Shown here piece by piece: positions 44,127 to 54,224 of a stretch of DNA of 64,000 bases. Position 1 is the first letter of the stretch. Each line of letters opens with the position of its first letter. The DNA is from DASUPK01 sp963747425 (GTDB lineage: Bacteria > Actinomycetota > Thermoleophilia > Solirubrobacterales > 70-9). The stretch lies in assembly GCA_963747425.1 (NCBI GenBank), contig CAVVFJ010000014.1:124001-188000 (forward strand). The letters are read 5' to 3'. Made by a program: the position numbers and the translations under genes. The notes below the pieces were generated by a model that saw only the letters and a program-made list of their open reading frames with translations, was not told the DNA's origin and made no database searches.

Positions 44127-45296
44127 CTATCTGGGCAGGGCGGGCGCGAGGATCCGATACGCCTTGATGCCGAGGCCGAGCCGCTCCCGGTCCTCCGAGA
44201 TCTGGGGATCGAGCCCGGTCAGCTCCTTCACCCGCTCGAGCCGGTAGGCCACGGTGTGGCGGTGGGCGAAGATCGCCCGCGCCGTCGCGTTCATGTTGCA
44301 ATCGCTCGCCAGGTATTCCTCGAGCGTTCCGAGCAGGTCCGAGCGGTACTGGTTGTCGTAGCGGACCAGGGGCTCGACGGTGTCGCGATAGAAGCTGCGG
44401 ACCTCGTCGGGATCGGAGATCAATGCCCGGAAGAGCAGCCGGTAGACGCCGCTCGCAGCGATCCCCTCCTCCAGCGCCTCCGCGATCTCCGGTTCCCGGG
44501 TGATCACGTCGAGGACCAGCTCGGCCTCCTTGATCGCGCGATGGAGCTCACCGGGATCGGGATAGAAGGAGGAGACGGCGGCGGGCCCATGCTTCCTGAG
44601 CCTGTTGGCAATTCGCCCCGCGATCTGCAGGGTTCGCTCCGGGGCGTCGTCGCCACCGCGACCCGGGAGGATCGCGTAGAGCCGGCCGTCCGCCAACTCC
44701 GCCAGCGAGCCCTCGTACTCCGCCGCGACGAGGGCGGTCGCGTGGCTTGGGCTGGCGGACTCGATCTCCGCCACCAGCGCGATCGCGCCGCGCGCCAGAT
44801 CGCATCCAAGCCTCGCCGCCTTGCTGGTCGCCTCCGCCGTGTCGATCTCCCGCGAGCGCAGCTCCTCGATCAGCCCCCCGCGCATCTTCCGCTCGGCGTC
44901 CTCGCGCGCGTCGGCGACCGCGACCTCGGCAAGCGCGGCCAGCGCCGCGGCCCGAAGGACCTCCTCGCGATCGACCAGCACCGTGCCATCGCCGTCGACG
45001 GCCTCCACATCGAGCAGCAGGACCACCCCCACGATCTGGCCGCCCGCCTCGATCGCGCGCTCCAGAGCGACCGCGTCCGGGGCTGGGGCCTCGGTCTCGG
45101 CGACGCGCGCCTTCGCGTACTCGGCCAGGCCGTTCAGCTCCCCGCCGTCGGGGGCGCGGGCCGCCAGGCCCCGTGGCGGCAGCACGATCGCTACCGGCCC
45201 ACCCGCCTCCGCGGCGGCCAGCTCGGCCACCCCCTGCAGCCCCTCGCCGTCGAGGACGGCCTCGATCATGCGGGTGCTGAGCTCGCGCATGGTCAC
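44127..45296 (-). CDS. PucR/CdaR-family transcriptional regulator
   Basis: A 389-residue regulator whose C-terminus is a PucR-type helix-turn-helix: LLGTLEEYLASDCNMNATARAIFAHRHTVAYRLERVKELTGLDP. The central part has a degenerate GGDEF-like/PucR domain (LARGAIALVAEIESA, GRLYAILPGRGGDD). The N-terminal 150 residues may sense a small molecule. GTG at 45296 overlaps the stop of the PII-like gene by four bases, so both are made from one transcript. Its target may be the palindrome upstream of the divergent aldehyde dehydrogenase. Confidence 0.85.
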   Translation of the reverse strand: MTMRELSTRMIEAVLDGEGLQGVAELAAAEAGGPVAIVLPPRGLAARAPDGGELNGLAEYAKARVAETEAPAPDAVALERAIEAGGQIVGVVLLLDVEAVDGDGTVLVDREEVLRAAALAALAEVAVADAREDAERKMRGGLIEELRSREIDTAEATSKAARLGCDLARGAIALVAEIESASPSHATALVAAEYEGSLAELADGRLYAILPGRGGDDAPERTLQIAGRIANRLRKHGPAAVSSFYPDPGELHRAIKEAELVLDVITREPEIAEALEEGIAASGVYRLLFRALISDPDEVRSFYRDTVEPLVRYDNQYRSDLLGTLEEYLASDCNMNATARAIFAHRHTVAYRLERVKELTGLDPQISEDRERLGLGIKAYRILAPALPR

Positions 45297-45679
45297 TCGT
45301 CCTGCTCCACGCCGGCGGCGATCTCCTCCTCGGTGTGAGTCTGGAGCACCACCTCGCCGTCCTCGCCGGTGCGGATGCGGATCGCCTCCTCCACCGGGAG
45401 GACGAAGATCTTGCCGTCGCCGATCTCGCCGGAGCGGGCGTGCCTGATGATGGTCTCGACGACGGTTCCCGTGTCGCCGTCGGCGACGACCACCTCCAGC
45501 TTCAGCTTCGGCCGGACCGAGACGGTCAGGGACGAACCGCGGTAGGCCGCGACCAGGCCCTTCTGCCTGCCGGATCCCTTCACCTCGGAGATCGAGAGCG
45601 AGGGGAAGCCCCTGTCGAGCAGCTCGGAGCGGATCGGCTCGAACGCCTCGTGGCGAATGAACGCTTCGATTTTCTTCAC
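45293..45679 (-). CDS. PII-family nitrogen-regulatory-like protein lacking Tyr51
   Basis: A 128-residue PII trimer protein: MKKIEAFIRHEAFEPIRSEL start, the beta-strand VRPKLKLEVVVADGD, and the ATP-binding GEIGDGKIFVLPVEEAIRIRTGE. The T-loop reads GSGRQKGLVAAYRGSSLTVS: Tyr46 is kept, but residues 50-51 are Ser-Leu, so the uridylylated Tyr51 of GlnB/GlnK is missing. The C-terminus is extended by acidic residues. GTG at 45679 has GGGGGAGG upstream. No ammonium transporter or GlnD is nearby; the partner in the operon is a PucR regulator. Confidence 0.88.
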   Translation of the reverse strand: MKKIEAFIRHEAFEPIRSELLDRGFPSLSISEVKGSGRQKGLVAAYRGSSLTVSVRPKLKLEVVVADGDTGTVVETIIRHARSGEIGDGKIFVLPVEEAIRIRTGEDGEVVLQTHTEEEIAAGVEQDE

Positions 45680-45815
45680 GGGTGCCTCCCCCCGAGGGAC
45701 CGGACAGCCTGTCGCCCGCCACGGTAGGCGTGCCCGAGCGCCCGGTCTTTGGCCCTCTGTCGAAAATCGCGTGTGGGGCTTGCTCCAAGCGGTCGAGAGT
45801 GCAGATGCCACAAGA

Positions 45816-45837
45816 GTCCTGGCTGGCTGGCCAGGAC
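45816..45837. promoter_or_regulatory. 22-base palindrome upstream of aldehyde dehydrogenase
   Basis: Perfect 8-base arms GTCCTGGC and GCCAGGAC are separated by TGGCTG. The site lies 45 bases before the aldehyde dehydrogenase ATG and about 135 bases upstream of the divergent PII gene. It is a candidate operator for the PucR regulator or a hairpin in the leader. Confidence 0.5.
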
Positions 45838-45882
45838 CTCGCTAGAGTCCGCTGCAACTGCCGGTCTGAGAGGAGAGTGAGC

Positions 45883-47427
45883 ATGGCGATCGACACCGTC
45901 AACGGACGCGCCCGGACCTCGAGCGACTCATTCGAGGTCATCAACCCCGCCGACGGATCGGTGATCACCAGCGTGCCGCTCGACGGCCCCGCCGAGGTCG
46001 CGGAGACCGTCGCCCGTGTCCGCGCAAACCAGCCCGCCTGGGAGGAGCTCGGCTTCAAGGGCCGTGCGCGGTGGCTGTACAAGCTTCGCGACTGGATCCT
46101 CGATCACCAGGACGAGATCGCCGACACGATGCAGCGCGAGACCGGCAAGGTCCGCGGCGAGGCCGCGGGCGAGGCCGTGTACCTCACCGACCTGATCAAC
46201 TTCTACGGCAAGAAGGGCGCCAGATACATCCGGGACGAGCGGGTGCCCGCGCATTCGCCGCTGATGAAGGTGAAGAAGCTGCGGGTGCAGTACCGGCCGT
46301 ATCCGGTCGTCGGCGTGATCAGTCCCTGGAACTATCCGCTGCTCCTCTCGATGGGAGACGCGATCCCGGCCCTGCTCGCCGGGTGCGCCGTGGTCATCAA
46401 GCCCTCGGAGATCACCCCGATCGGCCTCGGCGAGGTGATCGAGGCGTGGAAGAGCGAGATCGGCGGCCCCGACATCTTCGACGTCGTCAACGGCATGGGA
46501 GAGACCGGCTCCGCGCTGGTGGACGAGGTGGACTTCGTGCAGTTCACGGGCTCCGACCGCACCGCCAAGAAGGTGCTCGCCCGCGCGGCCGAGACCCTGA
46601 CCCCGGTGAGCGCCGAGCTGGGCGGCAAGGACCCGATGATCGTGCTGAAGAGCGCCAACGTCGAGCGCGCCGCCAACGCCGCGACCTGGGGAGCGTTCTC
46701 CAACGTCGGCCAGGTCTGCATCTCGGTCGAGCGGCTCTACGTCGAGGAACCGGTCTACGACGAGTTCATCCAGCGCTTCACCGACGAGGTCAAGAAGCTG
46801 AACCTGGGGATGGACGGCCGCGAGCACGGCAAGGACATCGGCTCGATGACGTTCCCGCCGCAGATGCGGGTGGTGGAGGACCACGTCGAGGACGCGCGGC
46901 GCGCCGGCGCGACCATCGTCACCGGCGGCGAGCGCCTGGAGCGCGAGGGCGACTGGTATCCGCCCACCGTGATCACGGACGTCGACCACTCGATGAAGGT
47001 GATGCGCGACGAGACCTTCGGCCCGGTGGTCGGGATCATGAAGGTGCGCGACGCCGACGAGGCGGTCCGCCTCGCCAACGACACCCGCTACGGGCTCGCC
47101 GCCTCGGTCTTCGGCAGCAAGCGCGAGGCGGAGGCGGTGGCGCGGCGGCTGGAGGTCGGCACCGCGAACGTCAACGACGTCCTGGTCGGCTTCCTGGCCT
47201 CAGACGTCCCGATGGGCGGCTGGAAGGATTCGGGGATCGGCTTCCGCCACGGCGAGTACGGGATGAAGAAGTTCGTCCGTCCCGAGTCGCTCGTGATCAC
47301 GCGCTTCGGCCAGAAGCGCGAGCCCCTCTACTTCCCGTACACGGAGAAGCGCCGGGAGCAGCTGCGCAAGATCACGAACTTCTTCAACGCCCGTGACTGG
47401 CGCCGCCGCCTCGGGCGAACCCGCTAG
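45883..47427 (+). CDS. NAD(P)-dependent aldehyde dehydrogenase
   Basis: A 514-residue ALDH-superfamily enzyme. The cofactor loop is GVISPWNYPLLLS, the general base Glu lies in VSAELGGKDPMIV, the nucleophile Cys in SNVGQVCISVERLYV, and FGPVVGIMKV follows. A basic C-terminal tail of about 40 residues (REQLRKITNFFNARDWRRRL) could tether it to membrane or partner. The start is ATG at 45883 with GAGAGGAGAG upstream. Likely substrate is a medium-chain or aromatic aldehyde; not determinable. Confidence 0.88.
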   Translation: MAIDTVNGRARTSSDSFEVINPADGSVITSVPLDGPAEVAETVARVRANQPAWEELGFKGRARWLYKLRDWILDHQDEIADTMQRETGKVRGEAAGEAVYLTDLINFYGKKGARYIRDERVPAHSPLMKVKKLRVQYRPYPVVGVISPWNYPLLLSMGDAIPALLAGCAVVIKPSEITPIGLGEVIEAWKSEIGGPDIFDVVNGMGETGSALVDEVDFVQFTGSDRTAKKVLARAAETLTPVSAELGGKDPMIVLKSANVERAANAATWGAFSNVGQVCISVERLYVEEPVYDEFIQRFTDEVKKLNLGMDGREHGKDIGSMTFPPQMRVVEDHVEDARRAGATIVTGGERLEREGDWYPPTVITDVDHSMKVMRDETFGPVVGIMKVRDADEAVRLANDTRYGLAASVFGSKREAEAVARRLEVGTANVNDVLVGFLASDVPMGGWKDSGIGFRHGEYGMKKFVRPESLVITRFGQKREPLYFPYTEKRREQLRKITNFFNARDWRRRLGRTR

Positions 47428-47457
47428 TCGATCCGGCCGCGGTGTTTGTGGCGGCCG

Positions 47458-47772
47458 TTATGGCGAAGCCGTCCTGAGTTCACCATCGAGCCTCATCGCC
47501 TCCTGCTCGAACCACTCCGAGACCAGGCGCAGCCACGCCACCTCCGACCGGGTCCTGATCCGGACGTAGTCGGCGTGCTGATCGCCTGCGATCCGGACCG
47601 CGTCCGCAACCGACAGCTCGCGATCTCCGGCCTCGTCGTCCCCGAGCAGCATCCAGTCGGCTCGCCCGCCCCGGCCCTCGTCCTCGAGGGCCAGCCTCGT
47701 CCCGTCGCTCATCAGAAGGGCCTTCGGCTCGCGGCCCCCCACCTGTAGTCCCTGCACTCCATTCGCTTCCAT
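47458..47772 (-). CDS. Small hypothetical protein downstream of a large inverted repeat
   Basis: A 104-residue soluble acidic protein with no recognised family. It contains LLMSDGTRLALEDEG and a C-terminal helix DYVRIRTRSEVAWLRLVSEWFEQEAMRL. ATG at 47772 has AAGGGGA upstream. A perfect 10-base-arm inverted repeat sits 13 bases before the start, suggesting dedicated regulation. Confidence 0.6.
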   Translation of the reverse strand: MEANGVQGLQVGGREPKALLMSDGTRLALEDEGRGGRADWMLLGDDEAGDRELSVADAVRIAGDQHADYVRIRTRSEVAWLRLVSEWFEQEAMRLDGELRTASP

Positions 47773-47784
47773 GTGATCCCCTTT

Positions 47785-47820
47785 GGTTGCTCGCTGTGAG
47801 AACCGAGTATGCGAGCAACC
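47785..47820. promoter_or_regulatory. Inverted repeat with 10-base arms upstream of the small gene
   Basis: GGTTGCTCGC and GCGAGCAACC are exact complements separated by 16 bases. On the minus strand this lies just before the RBS of the 47458-47772 gene. It could be a repressor site over the promoter or a leader hairpin. The rest of the 230-base gap to 48004 holds no supportable gene. Confidence 0.5.
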
Positions 47821-48003
47821 GCTAACACGGCGCTAAAGGCTCGTTAACAGATTGCGAAAGGGGCGCAGCTTGCGGAGCTGGAACCGCCGATGTGTATGTC
47901 CTGCCGGTGTGTGTTCAGGTCCGAAGGTGAGTGGCCACCACGGAGTGCAGGACCGAAGTACGCACGGATGAAGGACGGGCCGGCAACGGCGACGATGGTG
48001 GGC

Positions 48004-48198
48004 ATGGAGCGAATACGCGACAGAACGCGCCACTGGCTGGAGTCCGACCTCGTCGGCGTCGCGGTGACGCTCGCGGCGGCAACGGTCTTCGGCCTCGCCT
48101 TCCTGGGTTTCTACTTCGCCGGACCGGTCGGCGGGATCGCCTTCGCGATCTTCAGCATCGGGCTGATTGCGATGATCGCGGTCCAGCCTGGTCGTTAG
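48004..48198 (+). CDS. Small two-helix membrane protein
   Basis: A 64-residue protein with a charged N-terminus (ERIRDRTRHWLESD) and two helices (VGVAVTLAAATVFGLAFLGFYFA and IAFAIFSIGLIAMIA). ATG at 48004 is preferred; ATG at 47995 is possible. No family recognised. It converges on metE with 14 bases between stops. Confidence 0.55.
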   Translation: MERIRDRTRHWLESDLVGVAVTLAAATVFGLAFLGFYFAGPVGGIAFAIFSIGLIAMIAVQPGR

Positions 48199-48212
48199 AC
48201 CGCGGAGCAGGG

Positions 48213-50579
48213 CTAGGACGCCGGGACGAGCTCCTCGCGGAGCTGCTCGGCGGCCTGGACCATGTTGCGGAGGCTTTCCTCCGTCTCGGGCCAGGCGCGG
48301 GTCTTCAGGCCGCAGTCGGGGGTGACCCAGAGCTGCTCGGGGCGCAGCACGCGTGCGGCTTCACCCAGCAGCTCGGCCATCTCCTCCACGGACGGGATCC
48401 GCGGGGAGTGGATGTCGTAGACGCCCGGGCCGATGTCGTGAGTGAAGCCGGAGCGGTCCCAGTGATGGAGAAGCTCCATCCGGGAGCGGGCCGCCTCGAT
48501 CAGGGTGACGTCGGCGTCCATCTCCTGGATTCGCTCCAGGATGTCGCCGAAGTCCGAGTAACACATGTGGGTGTGGACCTGGGTCTCGTCCCCGACGCCC
48601 GCCGTGGCGACCCGGAATGAGTACACCGCCCACTCGAGGTACTCGTCCCAGCGATCGCGCCTCAGGGGCAGGCCCTCGCGGATCGCCGGCTCGTCGACGT
48701 GGACGATCGGGATCCCGGCGTTCTCGAGGTCGGCGACCTCGTCGCGGATCGCCAGCGCCAGCTGCTCGCAGGTCTCGCGCCGGGACTGGTCGTCGCGGAC
48801 GAAGGACCACTCGAGCATGGTGACCGGGCCGGTGAGCATTCCCTTGACCGGCTTCTCCGTCTTCGATTGGGCATAGGTGATCCACTCGACCGTCATCGGC
48901 GCCGCTCGGCTGACGTCGCCGAAGATGATCGGCGGGCGCACGTAGCGCGAGCCGTATGACTGCACCCAGGCGTTCTCGGTGAAGACGTAGCCGAGCATCT
49001 GCTCGGCGAAGTACTGGACCATGTCGTTTCGCTCGGGCTCGCCGTGGACGAGGACGTCGAGACCGATCTCCTCCTGGAAGTCGATCACCCGGTCGATCTC
49101 GGCGCGCATCCGCCCCTCGTAGTCGGCGAGCTCGATCTTCCCCTCGCGGAGCTCGCGGCGAGAGGCGCGGATCTCGTCGGTCTGCGGGAACGATCCGATC
49201 GTGGTCGCCGGGAAGGTGGGCAACCCGAGCTTCCCCTGCTGAATCTGCTTGCGCTCCGCGAATGCCGAATCGCGGCGCGCGTCGGCCTCGGTCAGCGCCT
49301 CGACCCGCGCGCGAACCTCGGGGGTGCGGGTGCGATGCGACTCGCGGCGGGAGTCGAGCGCCCGGTCGTTGGCGTCGAGCTGCTCGGCGATCGCCGGCCG
49401 GCCATCGGCGAGGCCCTTGGCGAGCGTCGCGACCTCGCCGACCTTCTGCACTGCGAACGACATCCAGGAGCGCATCTCGTCGTCGAGGTCGGCGTCGCCG
49501 CCCGCGGGCTCAGCGTCGAGGTCGATCGGCGTGTGCAGGAGAGAGCAGCTGGTCGAGACCACGAGCTGCTTGGTGCGATCCCGCAGGCCCTCGAGCGCGT
49601 CGAGCGAGTGCTCGAGGTGGTTGATCCAGACGTTGCGGCCGTTGACGATCCCCGCGAACAGCCACTTCTCCTCCAGGCCGCCCTGCTCCGCGATGAACTC
49701 GGCGTTGTGGCGGCCGCCGTGCTCGTGCACGGGGCCGGCGGGCGTCTCGTGGACGACGCCCACGAAGTCCAGGCCGATGCCCTCGATCGGCAGGTCGCGA
49801 AGCACCCCATAGGCGTCGCCGACGTGGTCGAAATAGGTCTTGACGAGGATCCGCGGCCGCTCGTGGACCTTGCTGAGCTCCTCGTAGGCGAGCCGCAGGG
49901 CGTCCAGCTCCCGCTCGGAGCGATCCTGCACGAAGCAGGGCTCGTCGAGCTGGACCCAGGTCGCGCCCTGCTCGGCGAGCCTCTCGATCACCTCGCCGTA
50001 GACCTCGACGAGCGGCTCGATCAGGGAGAGCGCGTCGAAGTCCTCGTCGACTCCGTCGGCCGGCTTGGAGAGCAGCAGGAAGCTGACCGGGCCGATCAGC
50101 ACCGGCACCGTGTCGATCCCCGCCTCCTCCATCGCCTCGGCGTGCTCGTCGAAGGGCTTGGTCGATGACAGCGAGAACCTCGTGTCCGGCCCGAGCTCGG
50201 GGACGATGTAGTGGTAGTTCGTGTCGAACCACTTCGTCATCTCCATCGCGGTGACGTCCACGTCGTCGGTCTGGCGGCCCCGGGCCATCGCGAAGTAGGT
50301 GTCGAGGTCGACGTCTCCCCCGCCCTGGCCGTAGCGCTCGGGCACGGCCCCGACCAGCGCGATCGCGTCCAGCACCTGGTCGTAGTAGGAGAAGTCGTTC
50401 GAGGGGATCAGGTCGATGCCCGCGTCCTGCATCAGCTTCCAGTTCTCGACCCTGATCGCCTTCGCTGTCGCCCCCAGCTCGTCGGCCGAGGTCTCGCCGC
50501 GCCAGTAGCCCTCGGTCGCGAACTTGAGCTCGCGGCCGCGGCCGATTCGCGGAAAGCCGGAAACGTTGGAGAGCGCCAT
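48213..50579 (-). CDS. metE: Cobalamin-independent methionine synthase
   Basis: This enzyme transfers the methyl group of 5-methyltetrahydrofolate (polyglutamate) to homocysteine. The 788-residue length fits MetE. Both barrels are visible: the N-terminal VSGFPRIGRGRELKFATEGYWRG and the C-terminal catalytic half with LPTFPATTIGSFPQT, zinc ligands in HTHMCYSDF (His, Cys) plus later Glu, and WVTPDCGLKTR (Cys). The start is ATG at 50579. The gene is intact, and is divergent from the B12-dependent isozyme. Confidence 0.95.
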   Translation of the reverse strand: MALSNVSGFPRIGRGRELKFATEGYWRGETSADELGATAKAIRVENWKLMQDAGIDLIPSNDFSYYDQVLDAIALVGAVPERYGQGGGDVDLDTYFAMARGRQTDDVDVTAMEMTKWFDTNYHYIVPELGPDTRFSLSSTKPFDEHAEAMEEAGIDTVPVLIGPVSFLLLSKPADGVDEDFDALSLIEPLVEVYGEVIERLAEQGATWVQLDEPCFVQDRSERELDALRLAYEELSKVHERPRILVKTYFDHVGDAYGVLRDLPIEGIGLDFVGVVHETPAGPVHEHGGRHNAEFIAEQGGLEEKWLFAGIVNGRNVWINHLEHSLDALEGLRDRTKQLVVSTSCSLLHTPIDLDAEPAGGDADLDDEMRSWMSFAVQKVGEVATLAKGLADGRPAIAEQLDANDRALDSRRESHRTRTPEVRARVEALTEADARRDSAFAERKQIQQGKLGLPTFPATTIGSFPQTDEIRASRRELREGKIELADYEGRMRAEIDRVIDFQEEIGLDVLVHGEPERNDMVQYFAEQMLGYVFTENAWVQSYGSRYVRPPIIFGDVSRAAPMTVEWITYAQSKTEKPVKGMLTGPVTMLEWSFVRDDQSRRETCEQLALAIRDEVADLENAGIPIVHVDEPAIREGLPLRRDRWDEYLEWAVYSFRVATAGVGDETQVHTHMCYSDFGDILERIQEMDADVTLIEAARSRMELLHHWDRSGFTHDIGPGVYDIHSPRIPSVEEMAELLGEAARVLRPEQLWVTPDCGLKTRAWPETEESLRNMVQAAEQLREELVPAS

Positions 50580-50627
50580 CCCTCGCCTAGGCTAACCAAA
50601 GCGGCCAACTCCCTACCCTTCTCCGCC

Positions 50628-53600
50628 ATGCCCGAGCGCGACTACCTGGCCGCCGTGCGCGAGCGCGTCGTCGTCTTCGACGGCGGCATGGGCGCGACGC
50701 TGGAGCAATTCGACCTCACCTCCGAGGACTACGGCGGACTGGAGGGCAAGTGCCACGAGGCGCTCGTGCTGAACCGCCCCGACGTGATCGAGGGCGTCCA
50801 CACGTCGATGCTCGAGGCCGGCGCCGAGGTGCTCGAGACTGACACCTTCCAGGGCAGCCGGATCAAGCTCGACGAGTGGGGGCTCGCCGACGAGACCCTC
50901 GAGATCAACCGCGGAGCGGCCGAGATCGCGCGCCGCGCGGCCGGCGAGTCCCGGTTCGTCGCGGGCTCGATCGGCCCCACCGGGTTCCTGCCGGCAAGCG
51001 ACGACCCCACCCTCGGCGGGATCTCGTTCCGCGAGCTGGTCGAGGTCTTCGCGGAGCAGGCCAATGGGCTGATCGAGGGCGGCGCCGACCTCCTGATCGT
51101 CGAGACCGCTCAGGACATGCTGGAGGTGAAGGCGGCCATCTTCGGGGCGCGCGAGGCCTTCAAGCGGACCGGGAGAACGCTGCCGATCCAGGCGAGCGTC
51201 TCGCTGCTGCCCCAGGGCGGCAAGATGCTGCTGGGCACGGACATCGGCGCGGTGCTGACCACGCTGACATCGCTCGACGTCCAGGTGATCGGGCTGAACT
51301 GCTCGACCGGGCCCGAGGACATGCGCGACGCGATCCGCTACCTCGGCGAGCTCTCTCCCCTGCCCGTTCACTGCATCCCCAACGCCGGGTTGCCCCTGCA
51401 GGGGCCCGACGGCGAGACGATCTTCCCGGAGAAGCCTGAGCCGCTGGCCGCCACCCTCGGCGAGTTCGTCGAGCGCTACGGCGTCGGCATCGTCGGAGGC
51501 TGCTGCGGCACCACCCCCGAGCACATCGGCGCAATCCGCGAGCGCGTCGACGGCCGCACCCCGGGAGAGCGCCCCGCCCCCGGCCCGATCCAGGTCGCCT
51601 CGATGATGACCGCGACCCAGCTCGTGCAGGAGCCGCGGCCCACGCTGGTCGGGGAGCGGGTCAACTCGCAGGGCAGCCGCAGGGCGAAGGAGCTGTTGCT
51701 CGCCGACGACTACGACGGGATCGTCCAGGTCGCCGAGGATCAGGTCTCAGGCGGCGCCCACGTGCTCGACCTCTGCGTCGCGCTCACCGAGCGGCAGGAC
51801 GAGGACGAGCAGATGAGCCAGGTCGCGAAGCGCGTCTCGCTGACGCAGCCGGCCCCGATCCAGATCGACTCGACCGAGCCCGAGGTGATCGAGGCCGCGC
51901 TGGAGCAGATCTCGGGCCGGGCAATCGTCAACTCGATCAACCTCGAGGCCGGCCGCGACAAGCTCGACCGGGTCGTCCCGCTGGCGAAGGCTCATGGCGC
52001 CGCGGTGATCGCCCTGACCATCGACGAGGAGGGGATGGCGAAGACCGCAGAGCGCAAGGTCGAGGTCGCCAAGCGGATCCGCGAGCTCTGCTGCGACGAG
52101 CACGGCCTCGATCCCGAGGCGCTGATCTTCGATGCGCTCACCTTCACGCTCACCACCGGCGACGAGGAGTGGCGGCCCTCGGCGGTCGAGACGATCGAGG
52201 GGATCAGGCGGATCAAGGCCGAGATGCCCGAGGTGAAGACCTCGCTGGGCGTCTCCAACGTCTCCTTCGGCGTCTCGCCGCCCGCCCGCGCCGCCCTCAA
52301 CTCGGTCTTCCTGCACCACTGCACCGAGGCGGGGCTGGACCTGGCGATGGTCAACCCCAACCACATCACTCCATATAGTGGAGATCCCGGAGGACGAGCG
52401 GGAGCTGACCGACGACCTCGTCTTCAACCGCTCGGAGGACGCGCTCGAGAGATTCATCGCCCACTTCGAGGAGAAGGGCGACGAGGCCGAGGAGGCGGCC
52501 GGCGACCCCACCGAGGGCATGGAGCCCGAGGAGGCCCTCCACTGGCAGATACTGCACCGCAAGAAGGAGGGGGTCGAGGACTGGATCGACCGCTCGGTCG
52601 AGAAGATCGGCGCCGTCCCCACCCTCAACACCGTGCTGCTGCCGGCGATGAAGGAGGTCGGCGACAAGTTCGGCGCCGGCGAGCTGATCCTGCCCTTCGT
52701 CCTCCAGTCCGCCGAGGTGATGAAGCGGGCGGTCGCCCGGCTCGAGAACTACCTCGAGCGGATCGAGGGACACAGCAAGGGCAAGGTCGTGCTCGCGACC
52801 GTGTTCGGCGACGTGCACGACATCGGCAAGTCACTGGTCAACACGATCCTCACCAACAACGGCTACACGGTCGTCGACCTCGGCAAGCAGGTGCCGGTCG
52901 AGGTGATCATCAACTCGGCGATCGACGAGAAGGCCGACGCGATCGGCCTCTCCGCGCTGCTCGTCTCAACGTCGAAGCAGATGCCCGCGGCAGTACAGGA
53001 GCTGCATTCCAAGAAGCTCGACTTCCCGGTCCTGATCGGCGGGGCGGCGATCAACCGCGACTTCGGCCGGCGGATCCTCTACCCGGAGGGCAAGGACTCC
53101 GAAGACATCTACGAGCCCGGCGTCTTCTACTGCAAGGACGCCTTCGTCGGCCTCGACACGATGGACGACCTGGTCGACGCCGAGAAGCGCGCCGCGCTGA
53201 TCGACCGCGTCCGCGACGAGGCGAAGGCGCTGCGCGAGAAGGTCGAGGAGCCCGACGACTCCCCGCCGACCACCGACGCCAGCGTCCGCTCGCCCGCGCG
53301 CACGGATGTCCCCGGTCCCGGAGCCGCCCTTCTGGGGCGCCCGCGAGATCCCGGTCGACCTCGACGACGTCTACCCGCACCTCGACCGCCACGTCCTCTT
53401 CAAGCTGCACTGGGGCGGGCGCGGCAAGAAGGGCGAGGAGTGGCGCCGAATCGTCGAGGGCCACGACGGCGAGGAGGGCTTCGCGCCGAAGCTGGAGCGG
53501 ATGTGGCGCGAGCAGGACTACCTGAATCCGAGAGCGCGCCTCGGCTACTTCCCGGCCGCCGCCGACGGCAACGAGCTCGTCGTCTTCGACCCGGAGGACG

Positions 53601-54205
53601 CCGAGCGCGAGCTCGAGCGCCTCGTCTTCCCGCGTCAGCCCAAGCACGACCGGATCTGCCTGACCGACTTCTTCCGGCCGATCGACTCGGGTGAACGTGA
53701 CGTGGTCGCCCTCCAGGGCGTCACCGTCGGCCCCGAGGTGACCGAGCGGATCGAGCAGCTCGAGGCGGATGGCGAGTTCGCCGAGCAGCTCTTCACCCAC
53801 GGCCTGGGCGTGCAGGCAGCGGAGGGCCTTGCCGAGTGGCTGCACGCGGATGTCCGCCGCGAGCTCGCAATCGAGCCCGACCAGGGCCGCCGCTACTCCT
53901 GGGGCTACCCCGCCTGCCCCGATCAGTCGGAGCACGAGAAGGTCTGGCGCCTGCTCGGACTCGAACAGATCGGCATGACGCTCTCCGACGGATACGCGGT
54001 GATGCCCGAGCAGTCGACGGTGGCGATCGTCTCCCATCACCCGCAGGCGGTCTACTTCGGGATGAAGTCCGGCTTCATCCCGAAGGAGAAGACCCCGGAC
54101 GAGGTGATCGCAGGCACGGAGCGCGGCGGCGAATTGCCGCCCGAGGACGAGCCCGAGGGCGTCGAGGCCGAGGCGCAGCCGGGCGGCGAAACGGTCAGCG
54201 CCTAG
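50628..54205 (+). CDS. metH: Cobalamin-dependent methionine synthase (two frameshifts)
   Basis: A four-module enzyme, about 1191 residues after repair. The order is a homocysteine-binding barrel (FDGGMGATLEQFDL, zinc Cys in GLNCSTG and GGCCGTTPEH), the methylfolate barrel (VGERVNSQGSRRAKELL), the B12 domain (DVHDIGKSLVN with the cobalt His, and DLGKQVPVEVI), and the AdoMet activation domain (YSWGYPACPDQ). One extra base near 52375 (in CCATATAGTG) and one extra C in the CCCC at 53310-53313 break the frame; dropping them restores TPY.EIPEDERELTDDL and DVPVPEPPFWGARE. No cobalamin riboswitch is visible upstream in the 48-base gap. Confidence 0.93.
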
Positions 54206-54224
54206 GCCATCCCACTCAGGACCC

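Noticed and set aside
47833..48033. Minus-strand 66-codon frame
   Set aside because: Composition is typical of an antisense shadow, without RBS, and the plus-strand small membrane protein is the better explanation.
50628..54205. Programmed frameshifting or split subunits in metH
   Set aside because: The breaks fall inside conserved stretches, without slippery heptamers and stimulatory structures that I can see; the second is a homopolymer C. Error is simpler.
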